Shown: one piece after another, positions 20,380 through 29,240 of the stretch | Layout of the letters: each line of letters opens with the position of its first letter | Numbering within the stretch: position 1 is the first letter of the stretch | NCBI GenBank assembly: GCA_047601665.1 | Contig: JASGIT010000001.1 | Coordinates: 992,001-1,056,000 of the forward strand | Direction of reading: 5' to 3' | Origin: JASGIT01 sp047601665 | GTDB taxonomy: Bacteria; Pseudomonadota; Gammaproteobacteria; Burkholderiales; Burkholderiaceae_C | DNA length: 64,000 bases | Program-made: the position numbers and the translations under genes | Notes under the pieces: model-generated | Told to the model about the DNA's origin: nothing | Database searches by the model: none | The model's input: the letters and a program-made list of their open reading frames with translations, nothing else

Positions 20380-21597
20380 ATGAGTACCAACATTCAGCCC
20401 CCACCCCAGCGTGGCAAGCTCCCCGTCACCGTTCTCTCCGGCTTCCTCGGCGCGGGCAAGACCACGCTGCTCAACCACATCCTGAACAACCGCGAGGGCC
20501 GGCGCGTGGCGGTCATCGTCAACGACATGAGCGAGGTCAACATCGACGCGGCCCTCGTGCGCGGCGGCGGGGCCGAGCTCTCGCGCACCGACGAGAAGCT
20601 GGTGGAGATGAGCAACGGCTGCATCTGCTGCACCTTGCGCGAGGATCTGCTGGTGGAAGTGGATCGGCTTGCGAAGGAAGGCCGCTTCGACCAGTTGGTC
20701 ATCGAATCCACCGGCATCTCCGAGCCGCTGCCCGTGGCTGAGACCTTCACCTTCGAGGGCGAAGACGGGCGCAGCCTGGGTGAGGTGGCCCGGCTCGACA
20801 CGATGGTGACGGTGGTCGATGCCTACAACTTCCTGCGCGACTACAGCTCGCGCGACAGCATCCGGTCGCGCGGCGAGTCGCTGGGCGAGGAAGACCAGCG
20901 CACGGTGGTGGACTTGCTGATCGACCAGATCGAGTTCTGCGACGTGATCGTGCTCAACAAGACCGACCTCATCAGCGCCGAAGAGCGCGAGCGGCTGATG
21001 GCGATCCTGCGCAGCCTCAACCCGCGAGCCCGCATCGAGGTCGCTGCCTTCGGCCAGGTGCCGCTCGACCGCGTGCTGGACACCGGCCTGTTCGACTTCG
21101 ACGAAGCCTCCAAGGCGCCCGGCTGGCTGCAGGAACTGCGCGGCACGCACACGCCGGAAACCGAGGAATACGGCATCCGCAACTTCGTTTACCGCGCGCG
21201 CAGGCCGTTCCAGCCGCAACGCTTCTTCGAGCTCGTGGAAAGCGAATGGCCCGGCGTGGTGCGCTCCAAGGGGTTCTTCTGGCTGGCCAGCCATCCGACG
21301 CTGGCGGGCAACTGGTCGCAGGCGGGCGCGGTGGCCCGGCATGGCGTGGCTGGGTACTGGTGGGCTGCGGTGCCGCAGGAGCGCTGGCCGCAAGACCCGG
21401 AATCGGTGGCCCTGATCCGCGAGAAATGGGACGAGCGCGTGGGCGACGCCCGCCAGGAACTCGTGTTGATCGGCATGGACATGGATGAAGCCGCGCTGCG
21501 CGCGCGCTTCGATGCCTGTCTGCTGACCGACGAAGAAATGGCCCAAGGCCCGAAGGCGTGGACGACCTGGCACAACCCGTTCCCCGATTGGCCCTGA
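20380..21597 (+). CDS. zigA: COG0523 (CobW/ZigA-type) metal-trafficking GTPase
   Basis: 405-residue G3E GTPase. Walker A GFLGAGKTTLLNHIL (about 19-33), the metal-binding CxCC motif in SNGCICCTLREDL (about 78-91), Walker B/ESTG in VIESTGISEPLP, and guanine specificity NKTDL. The C-terminal CobW_C domain is full length with WxS-type ends. With a Zur-like box upstream it is most likely a zinc metallochaperone made when zinc is scarce (ZigA/ZNG1 group) rather than a cobalamin protein. No cobalamin genes are nearby. The start MSTNIQPPP at 20380 was chosen because upstream frame lies across the operator. Confidence 0.88.
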   Translation: MSTNIQPPPQRGKLPVTVLSGFLGAGKTTLLNHILNNREGRRVAVIVNDMSEVNIDAALVRGGGAELSRTDEKLVEMSNGCICCTLREDLLVEVDRLAKEGRFDQLVIESTGISEPLPVAETFTFEGEDGRSLGEVARLDTMVTVVDAYNFLRDYSSRDSIRSRGESLGEEDQRTVVDLLIDQIEFCDVIVLNKTDLISAEERERLMAILRSLNPRARIEVAAFGQVPLDRVLDTGLFDFDEASKAPGWLQELRGTHTPETEEYGIRNFVYRARRPFQPQRFFELVESEWPGVVRSKGFFWLASHPTLAGNWSQAGAVARHGVAGYWWAAVPQERWPQDPESVALIREKWDERVGDARQELVLIGMDMDEAALRARFDACLLTDEEMAQGPKAWTTWHNPFPDWP

Positions 21598-21625
21598 CCT
21601 GATTCGTGCGCATACCGGCTGCAAA

Positions 21626-21653
21626 CCTGTCTGGCTTGTTCGCTCAAGACAGG
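21626..21653 (-). terminator. Hairpin spanning the end of the sensor-kinase gene
   Basis: CCTGTCT (21626-21632) and AGACAGG (21647-21653) form a 7-base stem covering the kinase stop codon, in the 46-base gap between converging genes. On the minus strand it is followed by TTTGC. Weak but well placed. Confidence 0.4.
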
Positions 21654-22993
21654 GGCAGCAAAACCTCAACGCGCAAACCGCGCTGCGCGGCTTCGTCCGT
21701 GAACCCGAGGCGGATGTCCGCGCCAATGCGCCCGGCGATGGCCCGCACGATCGCCAGCCCCAGGCCCGAGCCGGTCTGCGCGCTGCCGGGCGGGCGGTAG
21801 AAGGCGTCGAACACGCGCTCGCGCTCGGCCGGCGCGATGCCGGGCCCGCTGTCCTGCACGCTCAGCACGGCGCGCCCCGGCTCCAGCTCCACCGATAGGT
21901 CCACACGGCCATCCGGCGGCGTGTGGCGGATGGCGTTGTCCACCAGGTTCCTGACCATGGCGGCCAGGTCCGGCTCGGACACCGGCACCTGGGCGTCCTG
22001 CGCGCCCTCGACGCCGATGTCGATGCGCTTGGCCTCGGCCAGCGGCAGCAGGTCTTCCAGCACGCGGCGGTAGACGCCCTGCACCGAGACCGGCGCGGCC
22101 GGCCGCCCGGTGGACGACTGCGCCCGCGCCAGCGCCAGCATCTGGTTGAGCAGCCTGCGGCCGCGCTCGATGCCCTGGCGCAGCACCGCCAGCCGCTCGC
22201 GCGCGCGGTCGGACATGTCCGTCTGCGCCAGCCGCTCGGCCTGCAGCGACAGCGCCGTCATCGGCGAGCGCAGCTCGTGCGCCGCGTCCGCGACGAAGCG
22301 GCGCTGCGCGTCCATGGACTGGGCCACGCGGGCCAGCAGGCGGTTGATGGCCACCACGAAGGGGCGTATCTCGGCGGGCACCGGGCCGTCCTCGATGGGG
22401 TGCAGCTCGTGCTCGGAGCGCCGGTCGATGTCCCGCGCCAGCGCGGCGATGGGCCGGAACAGCTTGCGCACCAGGTCGGCCACGATCCACAGCAGCACCG
22501 GCACCAGCAGCAGGAAGGGCATCACAGTGCGCAGCGCGCTGTCGCGCGCGATCTCGTTGCGGAAGGCCGATTCCTGCGCGACCGCGACGCGCTCGCCCGC
22601 CGCGGTGGTCCGCACCAGCACGCGGAACGTCTCGCCGCCAAGCTCCAGCGTGTACAGGCCGTCGGCCAGCGTGGCGGGCAGGGGCAGCGGGCCGCCGTCG
22701 TCCACGCCCAGCGCCGAGGCCGGCTGGCCCAGGCGCTGCACGATCACGCGCGCCTCCTCGTCGCCGGCCTGGTCGCGCGCGTCGGTGGGCGGGCGCTCGG
22801 GCGACAGGCGCTCGCGGTCCATGATCCGGGCCACCTGGCGCAGCACGTCGTCCTGCAGCTCGTGCGCCTCCTCGAAGGCCGAGAGGAACGAGAAGATGCC
22901 CGCCACCACCGCCACCGCGAGGATGGCCAGCGACAGCGTGACGGACAGCTGGCGCTGCACCGATGCGTTCAACCGTCTTTGGAAACCATCCAT
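21644..22993 (-). CDS. Sensor histidine kinase (QseC/PmrB-like)
   Basis: 449-residue membrane kinase. TM helices at about 15-38 and 157-175 flank a periplasmic sensor region of about 115 residues (Asp/Glu- and Arg-rich, with GLYTLELGGETFRVLVRTT). A HAMP-like linker follows, then the phosphoacceptor H-box ADAAHELRSPMTAL (His about 239), N-box NLVDNAIRHTPPDG, G1 DSGPGIAPAE and G2 GSGLGLAIV. It overlaps the response-regulator gene by 25 bases. The signal is unknown; membership of the operon with COG4705 proteins suggests regulation of those membrane proteins or a response to the same stress. Confidence 0.92.
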   Translation of the reverse strand: MDGFQRRLNASVQRQLSVTLSLAILAVAVVAGIFSFLSAFEEAHELQDDVLRQVARIMDRERLSPERPPTDARDQAGDEEARVIVQRLGQPASALGVDDGGPLPLPATLADGLYTLELGGETFRVLVRTTAAGERVAVAQESAFRNEIARDSALRTVMPFLLLVPVLLWIVADLVRKLFRPIAALARDIDRRSEHELHPIEDGPVPAEIRPFVVAINRLLARVAQSMDAQRRFVADAAHELRSPMTALSLQAERLAQTDMSDRARERLAVLRQGIERGRRLLNQMLALARAQSSTGRPAAPVSVQGVYRRVLEDLLPLAEAKRIDIGVEGAQDAQVPVSEPDLAAMVRNLVDNAIRHTPPDGRVDLSVELEPGRAVLSVQDSGPGIAPAERERVFDAFYRPPGSAQTGSGLGLAIVRAIAGRIGADIRLGFTDEAAQRGLRVEVLLPLS

Positions 22994-23634
22994 CCCACAC
23001 CTCGCACATTCTTGATGGCCGCGCCGCCCAGCTTGCGCCGCAGCGCGTGGATCAGGTACTCGACCGCGTTGCTCTCGACCTCCTCGCCCCAGCCGTAGAT
23101 GCGGTCCTCCAGCTCAGCGCGCGAGAGAATGGCGCCGGGCCGCACCAGCAGGGCCTGCAGCAGCGCGAACTCGCGCCCGGACAGGCGCACCGGCGCGCCG
23201 CCGTGCACGCTGGCTTCCTTGGTGGCCGGGTCGAGCGCCAGCACGCCGTTGCCGAGCACGGGCGCGGCGGCGCCAGCCTTGCGGCGCAGCACGGCGCGCA
23301 TCCGCGCCAGCAGCTCGGCCATCTCGAAGGGCTTGAGCACGTAGTCGTCGGCGCCGCCGTCCAGCCCGCGCAGGCGGTCGTCCAGGCCGTCGCGGGCGGT
23401 GATGACGAGCAGCGGCACCGGGTTGCCCCGTGCCCGGATGCGCTCCAGCACCTGCAGCCCGTCGCGGCCGGGCAGGCCCAGGTCGAGCAGCACGAGGTCG
23501 TAGCGCTGGCCGTCCAGCGAGTCGAGCGCTGCCTGCCCGTGCTTGACCCAGTCCACCGCATAGGATTCGTCTTTCAAGGCGGCCTGAATCACCTCGCCGA
23601 TCATGGGGTCGTCCTCGACCAGCAGTACGCGCAT
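22969..23634 (-). CDS. OmpR-family response regulator
   Basis: 221-residue regulator with an N-terminal receiver domain (RVLLVEDDPM; phospho-acceptor Asp51 in LLDLGLPGRDG; conserved threonine and lysine in VITARDG and YVLKPF) and a C-terminal winged-helix DNA-binding domain (LSGREFALLQALL... VRGVGWMVSKDG). It pairs with the overlapping histidine kinase. It lies directly behind three genes of membrane/lipoprotein type in the same direction with 18 bases of spacing, so the system is part of that operon. Confidence 0.93.
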   Translation of the reverse strand: MRVLLVEDDPMIGEVIQAALKDESYAVDWVKHGQAALDSLDGQRYDLVLLDLGLPGRDGLQVLERIRARGNPVPLLVITARDGLDDRLRGLDGGADDYVLKPFEMAELLARMRAVLRRKAGAAAPVLGNGVLALDPATKEASVHGGAPVRLSGREFALLQALLVRPGAILSRAELEDRIYGWGEEVESNAVEYLIHALRRKLGGAAIKNVRGVGWMVSKDG

Positions 23635-23652
23635 TCCTGCTCCTGTATCGAC

Positions 23653-24414
23653 TCAATGCATCGCCCGCGCGGGCCGCTGCCGGAGCAGCCATATGGCCGC
23701 CAGCATGAAGGCCAGCAGCGCGGCCGACGCCCCGTAGCGGCTCAGCGCCAGGCCGCCAGCGCTGTGCGGCTTGTCCAGGAAGTCGCCGACCACCGCGCCC
23801 AGCGGCCGCGTCAGGATGAACGCGGCCCAAAACAGCGCCGTGCGCGAGATGCGGCTTTCATAATAGGCCAGCACGATCAGCGTCAGCAGCGCGCAGAACA
23901 CGAGGGCCGCGACGCTGTAGCCCAGGCCCGCCGTGTCGGCCATCCAGTCGCCCAGCGCCGTGCCCAGGGTCTGCGAGAACATGATGGTCACCCAGTAGAA
24001 GGCTTCGGCCCGGGGCGAGTCGACGGTGTCCACTGACACCGAGCCCAGCGCGCGGTGCCAGGTGAACAGCGCGCCGAGCAGCAGCGCCAGCAGCAGGGCG
24101 GAGCCGCCCGCGTAGCCGATGCCCAGCGAGCGGTCGGCGAAGTCCGCCAGCGTCGTGCCCACGGTGGTGGTGGCGACGATGGTGGTCCAGTACAGCAGCG
24201 GGTGGAAGGCCTTGGCGCGGATCTGCGCGGCGACGGCGACCGCGAAGACCGCCGCGAAGATGCCCGTGCCGACGAGGTAGCCCAGGCCCATCGACATCGA
24301 GACCGCGTCGCCGCCGGTCTCGCCCAGCGTGGTCGCGGCGATCTTGACCAGCCAGAAGCCCAGCGTGACCTCGGGCACCTTGGCGAATGCGCCGTCCTGC
24401 GTGGATGTCTTCAT
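23653..24414 (-). CDS. COG4705 membrane protein, paralogue 2
   Basis: 253-residue inner-membrane protein of the uncharacterised COG4705 family. It is made of four similar two-helix units, each beginning with an aromatic-W and T/G-rich motif ending in GD or AD: FWLVKIAATTLGETGGD, YWTTIVATTTVGTTLAD, FYWVTIMFSQTLGTALGD and FWAAFILTRPLGAVVGD. The units recur about every 55-60 residues. It is preceded by a lipoprotein gene and a second COG4705 gene (24882-25664), all in one operon with the two-component system. Function unknown. Confidence 0.85.
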   Translation of the reverse strand: MKTSTQDGAFAKVPEVTLGFWLVKIAATTLGETGGDAVSMSMGLGYLVGTGIFAAVFAVAVAAQIRAKAFHPLLYWTTIVATTTVGTTLADFADRSLGIGYAGGSALLLALLLGALFTWHRALGSVSVDTVDSPRAEAFYWVTIMFSQTLGTALGDWMADTAGLGYSVAALVFCALLTLIVLAYYESRISRTALFWAAFILTRPLGAVVGDFLDKPHSAGGLALSRYGASAALLAFMLAAIWLLRQRPARAMH

Positions 24415-24425
24415 CGCCCGCCTCC

Positions 24426-24854
24426 TCACGCCCGGCCCTGGAGCTTGTCGAAGGTGGCCAGCAGCGCGGCCATGGCCGCCTTGCAGTCCGCCAGCTGGGG
24501 CGTGCTGGCGCGCAGGGCTTCCAGCGCGCGGTCGATGGCCTTGTCGAGCACGTGCCAGTCCGCGGCGGCGCGGGGCTTGAGCCCGGCCTCGGCGGCGTCC
24601 CAGGCGAGTTCCAGGTCCTTGATGCGGGTGTGGGCCGCGGGCAGGTCGCCCCGGTCCACGAGGGTGGCGACGTCGGCGGCGATGCCGCGGAACGCCGCCA
24701 GGTCGCCGAGCCGGGACGCCGCCGGGGCCTGCGCCGCCGGCGCGGGCGCGGCGCCGGCCGGATCGGCGGGCTTGGAGCAGCCGGCCGCCAGCGCGAGCAG
24801 CGCGATGGCGGGCCAGGCGGACAGGGAGGGGATGAGCGGGTGCTGTGCGGACAT
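24426..24854 (-). CDS. Small predicted lipoprotein
   Basis: 142-residue protein with a lipoprotein signal (hydrophobic stretch ending LALAAGCSK, lipobox cysteine near residue 26) and an Ala/Pro-rich linker. It ends in a helical C-terminal part (LGDLAAFRGIAADVATLVDRGDLPAAHTRIKDLELAWDAAE). The helical part resembles lipoproteins that accompany COG4705 genes, but I do not recognise a named family. It should be anchored to a membrane on the periplasmic side, between its two COG4705 partners in the operon. Confidence 0.78.
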   Translation of the reverse strand: MSAQHPLIPSLSAWPAIALLALAAGCSKPADPAGAAPAPAAQAPAASRLGDLAAFRGIAADVATLVDRGDLPAAHTRIKDLELAWDAAEAGLKPRAAADWHVLDKAIDRALEALRASTPQLADCKAAMAALLATFDKLQGRA

Positions 24855-24881
24855 GAAGGCTCCTTGGGAAATGAACGGGTG

Positions 24882-25664
24882 TCACTCGGCGGCCGGGGCG
24901 GTCTCGTCCCCGTCCATCGCGTATTGCGCGGCGGCCACCAGCAGCGCGATCACGGCCAGGAACAGCGCGCTGGTCCACAGCGCGCCCATGCCCAGGCCGC
25001 CATAGGCGCGGGCCTGCGTCAGCAGGTCGCCCAGGGCGGCGCCGAACGGGCGCGTCAGGATGTAGGCGATCCAGAACGTCAGCACCGCGTTGCCGCCCAG
25101 GCGCCAGGCGGCATAGGTGATGCCGATCAGCGTGCCGAACGCGATCGCGCCGCGGGTGAAGCCCAGGCCCAGCGCCTCGGTTGCCAGGTCGCCGGCGGCG
25201 GTGCCCAGCGCGAAGGTGCACAGCACGGCGGCCCAGTAGAACCCTTCGCGCCGGGGCGTGACGATGTCGTGGATGGACAGCGTGCGCTCCACCCGGTGCC
25301 AGACGAGGAAGATCGCGGCCAGCAGCGCGGCGAACACGGCGGTGCTGAGGTACAGGCTCACGCCCAGGCCGTCGGTGAGCAGGTCGGTGATCTGGGTGCC
25401 GACCACGCTGACCAGCACCACGGTGAGCCAGTAGATCCATGGCGTGTAGCGGCGCGTGCGCAGCTGCAGGGCGAGCGTGGCGGCCAGCAGGGCGGCCATG
25501 AGCGCGCGGGTCGTGCCCTGGCCCCAGCCCGCGTTCACCGCGAGGAAGTCGGCGCCGGTCTCGCCCACCGTGGTGGAGAGGATCTTGATGGTCCAGAACG
25601 ACAGCGTGACTGCCGGGACTTTGCAGAGCCAGCCGCCTGGCTGGCCCGGGGGCCGTGTGTGCAT
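24882..25664 (-). CDS. COG4705 membrane protein, paralogue 1
   Basis: 260-residue member of the same family as the product of 23653-24414. The four-unit pattern is repeated: FWTIKILSTTVGETGAD, YWLTVVLVSVVGTQITD, FYWAAVLCTFALGTAAGD and FWIAYILTRPFGAALGD. It opens the operon (membrane protein, lipoprotein, membrane protein, response regulator, kinase) and is divergent from the glucose dehydrogenase gene with 182 bases between starts. The Thr/Gly/Asp-rich motifs within membrane helices hint at a polar path or metal-handling site, which is inference. Confidence 0.85.
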   Translation of the reverse strand: MHTRPPGQPGGWLCKVPAVTLSFWTIKILSTTVGETGADFLAVNAGWGQGTTRALMAALLAATLALQLRTRRYTPWIYWLTVVLVSVVGTQITDLLTDGLGVSLYLSTAVFAALLAAIFLVWHRVERTLSIHDIVTPRREGFYWAAVLCTFALGTAAGDLATEALGLGFTRGAIAFGTLIGITYAAWRLGGNAVLTFWIAYILTRPFGAALGDLLTQARAYGGLGMGALWTSALFLAVIALLVAAAQYAMDGDETAPAAE

Positions 25665-25846
25665 GGGGGGTTCTCCTGCCGGGGTAAGAAGTCGTGCAGG
25701 CAGTCTGGCCGGCGGGACTTAGCCCAGCCATAGGTCCGCAGACCAGCGGCGCGTTTCATCGAAAGCTGCCAGAATCACCCCGGCCCGGGCATGGCTCTTG
25801 CATTCGTCGCGGCCTGCCGGAGCGGTTTGAATTCAGAGAGGATTAC

Positions 25847-28273
25847 ATGAACTCCAAAGACGTTGGAAGAAGCGGGGCGTGCTGGCCGGTGCGGCTGGTC
25901 GGCATCCTTCTCATACTGTTCGGCCTGCCCTTCATCGGCGGCGGGGCCTATCTGGCCAGCCTGGGCGGCAGCTGGTACTTCGCGGTGGCGGGCATCGGGC
26001 TGCTGGCCTGCGGGGTGCTGGTGTTCCGGGGGCGGCCTGCGGGTGCCTGGCTGTTCGCCGTCGTCGCGGTCGCCACGGCGGCCTGGGCCGTGGCGGATGC
26101 GGGCTGGGACTTCTGGGCGCTGTTCTCGCGGGTATTCGCCTTCGGCGTGCTCGGCCTGCTGGTCGCCCTCGCCTATCCGGCGCTCCAGCGCCGCGCTGGC
26201 GGGCAGCCGGGCCGTGGCGCCTACGTGCTCGCGCTGGTGCTGGCCGTGGCCGTCGTGGCCAGCTTCGGCGCCACCTTCAAGCCCCACCCCACCGTGGCCG
26301 CCGCGGGCAACGGGCCGGGCCTGGTGCCCGTGGACCCGGCCCATGCCCAGAAGAACTGGGCACACTACGGCAACACGGTCGGCGGCAGCCGCTTCGTGGC
26401 CCTGGACCAGATCAACCGCGGCAACGTCGACCAGCTGCAGGTCGCCTGGACCTACCACACCGGCGACATCGCGCTGAGCGACGGCAACGGCGCGGAAGAC
26501 CAGCTCACGCCGCTGCAGATCGACGACCGCGTCTACCTCTGCACGCCGCACAACAACCTGATCGCGCTCGACGCCGACACCGGCAAGCAGCTGTGGAAGC
26601 GCGAGATCAACGCCAAGTCCGTGGTCTGGCAGCGCTGCCGGGGCCTGGCCTACTTCGACGCCGCAGCGCCGCTGCAGCAGCCCACGGCAGCCGGCGCCAC
26701 GCCCGTGGCGCCCGCCGCGCTGCCCCCGGGCGCCAACTGCCAGCGCCGCCTGCTGACCAACACGATCGACGCGCGCCTGATCGCCGTGGACGCGGACACG
26801 GGCGAGTTCTGCCAGGGCTTCGGCCAGGGCGGCCAGGTGGACCTCAAGGCCGGCCTGGGCGACGCGCCCGACCCGTTCTACCAGCTCACCTCGCCGCCCC
26901 TGATGGCCGGCACCACGGTGGTGGTGGGCGGCCGGGTGGCCGACAACGTGCAGGCCGACATGCCCGGCGGCGTGATCCGCGGCTTCGACGTCATCACCGG
27001 CGCCATGCGCTGGGCCTTCGACCCCGGCAACCCGGCCGACAAGGCGGCGCCCGCCCCGGGCAAGACCTACGCGCGCAGCACGCCCAACGTCTGGGCGCCC
27101 ATGTCGTACGACCCCGAGCGCAACACGGTGTTCCTGCCCATGGGCAGCCCGTCGACCGACCTGTACGGCGGGGAGCGCACGGCGCTGGACCACAAGTACG
27201 GCGCCTCCATCCTGGCCGTGGATGCGACCACGGGCCAGGAGAAGTGGGTCTACCAGACCGTGCACAACGACCTGTGGGACTTCGACCTGCCCATGCAGCC
27301 CAGCCTGATCGACTTCCCGAAGGCCGACGGCGGCAAGGTGCCCGCCGTGGTGATCGGCACCAAGGCCGGCCAGATCTACGTGCTCGACCGCGACACCGGC
27401 AAGCCGCTCACCGAGGTGAAGGAAGTGCCGGTCAAGGCCGCCGACATCGCCAAGGAGCCCTATTCGCTGACGCAGCCGCGCTCGGTGGGTATGCCCCAGA
27501 TCGGCGTGCCGCACCTCACCGAATCCGACATGTGGGGCGCCACGCCCTTCGACCAGATGCTGTGCCGCATCGCCTTCAAGAAGATGCGCTACGAGGGGCT
27601 CTACACCGCCCCGGGCACCGACGTATCGCTGAGCTTCCCGGGTTCGCTGGGCGGCATGAACTGGGGCGGCATCTCGACCGACCCGGTGCATGACCTCATC
27701 TTCGTCAACGACATGCGCCTGGGCCTGTGGATTCAGATGATTCCGTCGGCCAACCGGGGCGCGGCGTCGGCGGGCGGCGAGGCCGTGAACACCGGCATGG
27801 GCGCCGTGCCGCTCAAGGGCACGCCCTACGCCGTGAACAAGAACCGCTTCCTGTCGCCGCTGGGCATCCCCTGCCAGGCGCCGCCCTACGGCACGCTGTC
27901 GGCCATCGACCTGAAGAGCCGGCAGATCCTGTGGCAGGTGCCCGTGGGCACGGTGCAGGACACCGGCCCCATGGGCGTCAAGATGCGCCTGCCCATGGCG
28001 GTCGGTATGCCGACGCTGGGCGGCACGCTGTCGACGCAGGGCGGCCTGGTGTTCATCGCGGGCACCCAGGACTACTACCTGCGCGCCTACGACAGCGGCA
28101 CCGGGCGCGAAGCCTGGAAGGCCCGCCTGCCGGTGGGCAGCCAGGGCGGCCCGATGAGCTACCGCTCGCCCAAGACGGGGCGGCAGTACGTGGTGATCTC
28201 CGCGGGCGGCGCCCGCCAGTCGCCCGACCGGGGCGATTACGTGATCGCCTACGCCCTGCCGGCCGCCAAGTAG
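25847..28273 (+). CDS. gcd: Membrane-bound PQQ-dependent glucose dehydrogenase
   Basis: 808-residue quinoprotein that oxidises glucose (and related aldoses) to the lactone in the periplasm and passes electrons to ubiquinone. Five hydrophobic helices in about residues 14-140 form the membrane anchor. An eight-bladed beta-propeller follows with W-motif repeats (ALDADTGKQLWK, AVDATTGQEKWVYQ, DTGKPL, AIDLKSRQILWQ, YDSGTGREAWK). ATG at 25847 follows an AGAGAGG ribosome site and gives the length of E. coli Gcd (796). The cofactor PQQ must be made by genes elsewhere or imported; none are in this window. Confidence 0.94.
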   Translation: MNSKDVGRSGACWPVRLVGILLILFGLPFIGGGAYLASLGGSWYFAVAGIGLLACGVLVFRGRPAGAWLFAVVAVATAAWAVADAGWDFWALFSRVFAFGVLGLLVALAYPALQRRAGGQPGRGAYVLALVLAVAVVASFGATFKPHPTVAAAGNGPGLVPVDPAHAQKNWAHYGNTVGGSRFVALDQINRGNVDQLQVAWTYHTGDIALSDGNGAEDQLTPLQIDDRVYLCTPHNNLIALDADTGKQLWKREINAKSVVWQRCRGLAYFDAAAPLQQPTAAGATPVAPAALPPGANCQRRLLTNTIDARLIAVDADTGEFCQGFGQGGQVDLKAGLGDAPDPFYQLTSPPLMAGTTVVVGGRVADNVQADMPGGVIRGFDVITGAMRWAFDPGNPADKAAPAPGKTYARSTPNVWAPMSYDPERNTVFLPMGSPSTDLYGGERTALDHKYGASILAVDATTGQEKWVYQTVHNDLWDFDLPMQPSLIDFPKADGGKVPAVVIGTKAGQIYVLDRDTGKPLTEVKEVPVKAADIAKEPYSLTQPRSVGMPQIGVPHLTESDMWGATPFDQMLCRIAFKKMRYEGLYTAPGTDVSLSFPGSLGGMNWGGISTDPVHDLIFVNDMRLGLWIQMIPSANRGAASAGGEAVNTGMGAVPLKGTPYAVNKNRFLSPLGIPCQAPPYGTLSAIDLKSRQILWQVPVGTVQDTGPMGVKMRLPMAVGMPTLGGTLSTQGGLVFIAGTQDYYLRAYDSGTGREAWKARLPVGSQGGPMSYRSPKTGRQYVVISAGGARQSPDRGDYVIAYALPAAK

Positions 28274-28281
28274 GCCCGCAT

Positions 28282-28317
28282 CCATCCCGCGTGGCCCGCT
28301 GCGGACACGCGGGATGG
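28282..28317. terminator. Hairpin 1 between gcd and ychJ-like gene
   Basis: Perfect 12-base arms CCATCCCGCGTG (28282-28293) and CACGCGGGATGG (28306-28317) with a 12-base loop, just 8 bases past the gcd stop. No T-tract, but the position between converging genes fits termination. Confidence 0.55.
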
Positions 28318-28321
28318 GCGC

Positions 28322-28342
28322 CCCCGGCGCAGGCCGCCGGGG
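28322..28342. terminator. Hairpin 2 between gcd and ychJ-like gene
   Basis: CCCCGGCG (28322-28329) and CGCCGGGG (28335-28342), 5-base loop, followed by TT on the plus strand and ending 4 bases before the converging gene's stop. Probably acts with the preceding hairpin. Confidence 0.5.
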
Positions 28343-28346
28343 TTCC

Positions 28347-28730
28347 TCACAACATGTCGCCGTCCACGTAGTACCAGCGCCCATCTTCCCGCACGAAGCG
28401 GCTGCGCTCGTGCATCCGCGTGGCGCGCCCGCCCACGCGCCAGCGCGCGACGAATTCGACCTCGGCCCGCCCCTCGCCCGTGGCGCGGTGCGCGCGCACT
28501 TCCAGCCCCAGCCATTTCGCCCCGGGGTCGAAGTCCAGCGTGGCGGGCCGCCGGCTCGGGTGCCAGGTGGCCAGCAGGTAATCGGCGCGGCACAGCACGA
28601 AGGCGCTGTAGCGCGAGCGCATGAGCCGCTCGGCATCGGGCGCGGGCTGGGTGCCGAAGTGGTCCAGGTAGCGCCCGCAGCACGCGGCCAGCGCGGCGCC
28701 GCTGCCGCAGGGGCATAGACTGTCTTTCAT
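28347..28730 (-). CDS. ychJ: YchJ/UPF0225 SEC-C motif protein
   Basis: 127-residue protein. The N-terminal SEC-C zinc motif CPCGSGAALAACCGRYLD (about 6-23) is followed by the NTF2-like YchJ core (LMRSRYSAFVLCRADYLLATWHPS and RSRFVREDGRWYYVDGD). Start at 28730 gives the family N-terminus MKDSLCPCGSG; an in-frame ATG at 28742 is possible. Function is not established beyond zinc binding. Divergent from the DUF421 gene with very little spacing. Confidence 0.88.
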   Translation of the reverse strand: MKDSLCPCGSGAALAACCGRYLDHFGTQPAPDAERLMRSRYSAFVLCRADYLLATWHPSRRPATLDFDPGAKWLGLEVRAHRATGEGRAEVEFVARWRVGGRATRMHERSRFVREDGRWYYVDGDML

Positions 28731-28748
28731 TTTGCGGAGCATTCAACG

Positions 28749-29240
28749 ATGTGGGCCATGAGCGTACCCTGGTGGGAATTCGTCGTGCGCGGCGTGGTGG
28801 TGTACCTGTTCCTGCTCATCTTCCTGCGCGTGACGGGGCGGCGGCAGACCGGGCAGTACGCGCCGTTCGACCTGGTGCTGCTGCTCATCCTCTCGAACGC
28901 GGTGCAGAACTCGATGAACGCGGGCGACAACTCGCTCATCGGCGGCCTCGTCAGCGCCACCACGCTCATCGCCTGCCACGTGCTGCTCGCGCAGCTCACC
29001 TTCCGCCTGCCGCGCCTGGCGCGGCTGGTGGACGGGCGGCCCCAGACGCTTGTGCAGGAGGGCCAGCTCGACACGGCCCTGATGCGCCGCGAACTGCTCA
29101 CGCCCGACGACGTGGCCGCCGCGCTGCGCGCGGGCGGCTGCCTGCACGTGCACGAGGTGGAGCGCGCCACCATCGAGACCAACGGCACCATCACCGTGGT
29201 GCTGCGCAGCACGGGCGCGCGCCAGGAATCCGGCCTGTGA
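28749..29240 (+). CDS. DUF421 (YetF-like) membrane protein
   Basis: 163-residue protein with N-terminal helices (FVVRGVVVYLFLLIFLRVTG at 10-30, a second near 40-60, third near 63-85) and a cytoplasmic C-terminal domain (RLVDGRPQTLVQEGQLDTALMRRELLTPDDVAAALR). The RRQTGQYAPFDLVLLLILSNAVQN stretch is the DUF421/YetF signature. Function unknown; B. subtilis YetF relates to chemotaxis/spore phenotypes of unclear mechanism. It overlaps the following sulfite-exporter gene as GTGA. ATGs at codons 1 and 4 are both possible. Confidence 0.85.
   Translation: MWAMSVPWWEFVVRGVVVYLFLLIFLRVTGRRQTGQYAPFDLVLLLILSNAVQNSMNAGDNSLIGGLVSATTLIACHVLLAQLTFRLPRLARLVDGRPQTLVQEGQLDTALMRRELLTPDDVAAALRAGGCLHVHEVERATIETNGTITVVLRSTGARQESGL

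Noticed and set aside
23653..25731. Apparent 692-residue fusion covering both COG4705 genes on the minus strand
   Set aside because: Only its last 253 residues are protein-like (the gene starting at 24414). The rest is the shadow of the lipoprotein and paralogue genes in another frame.
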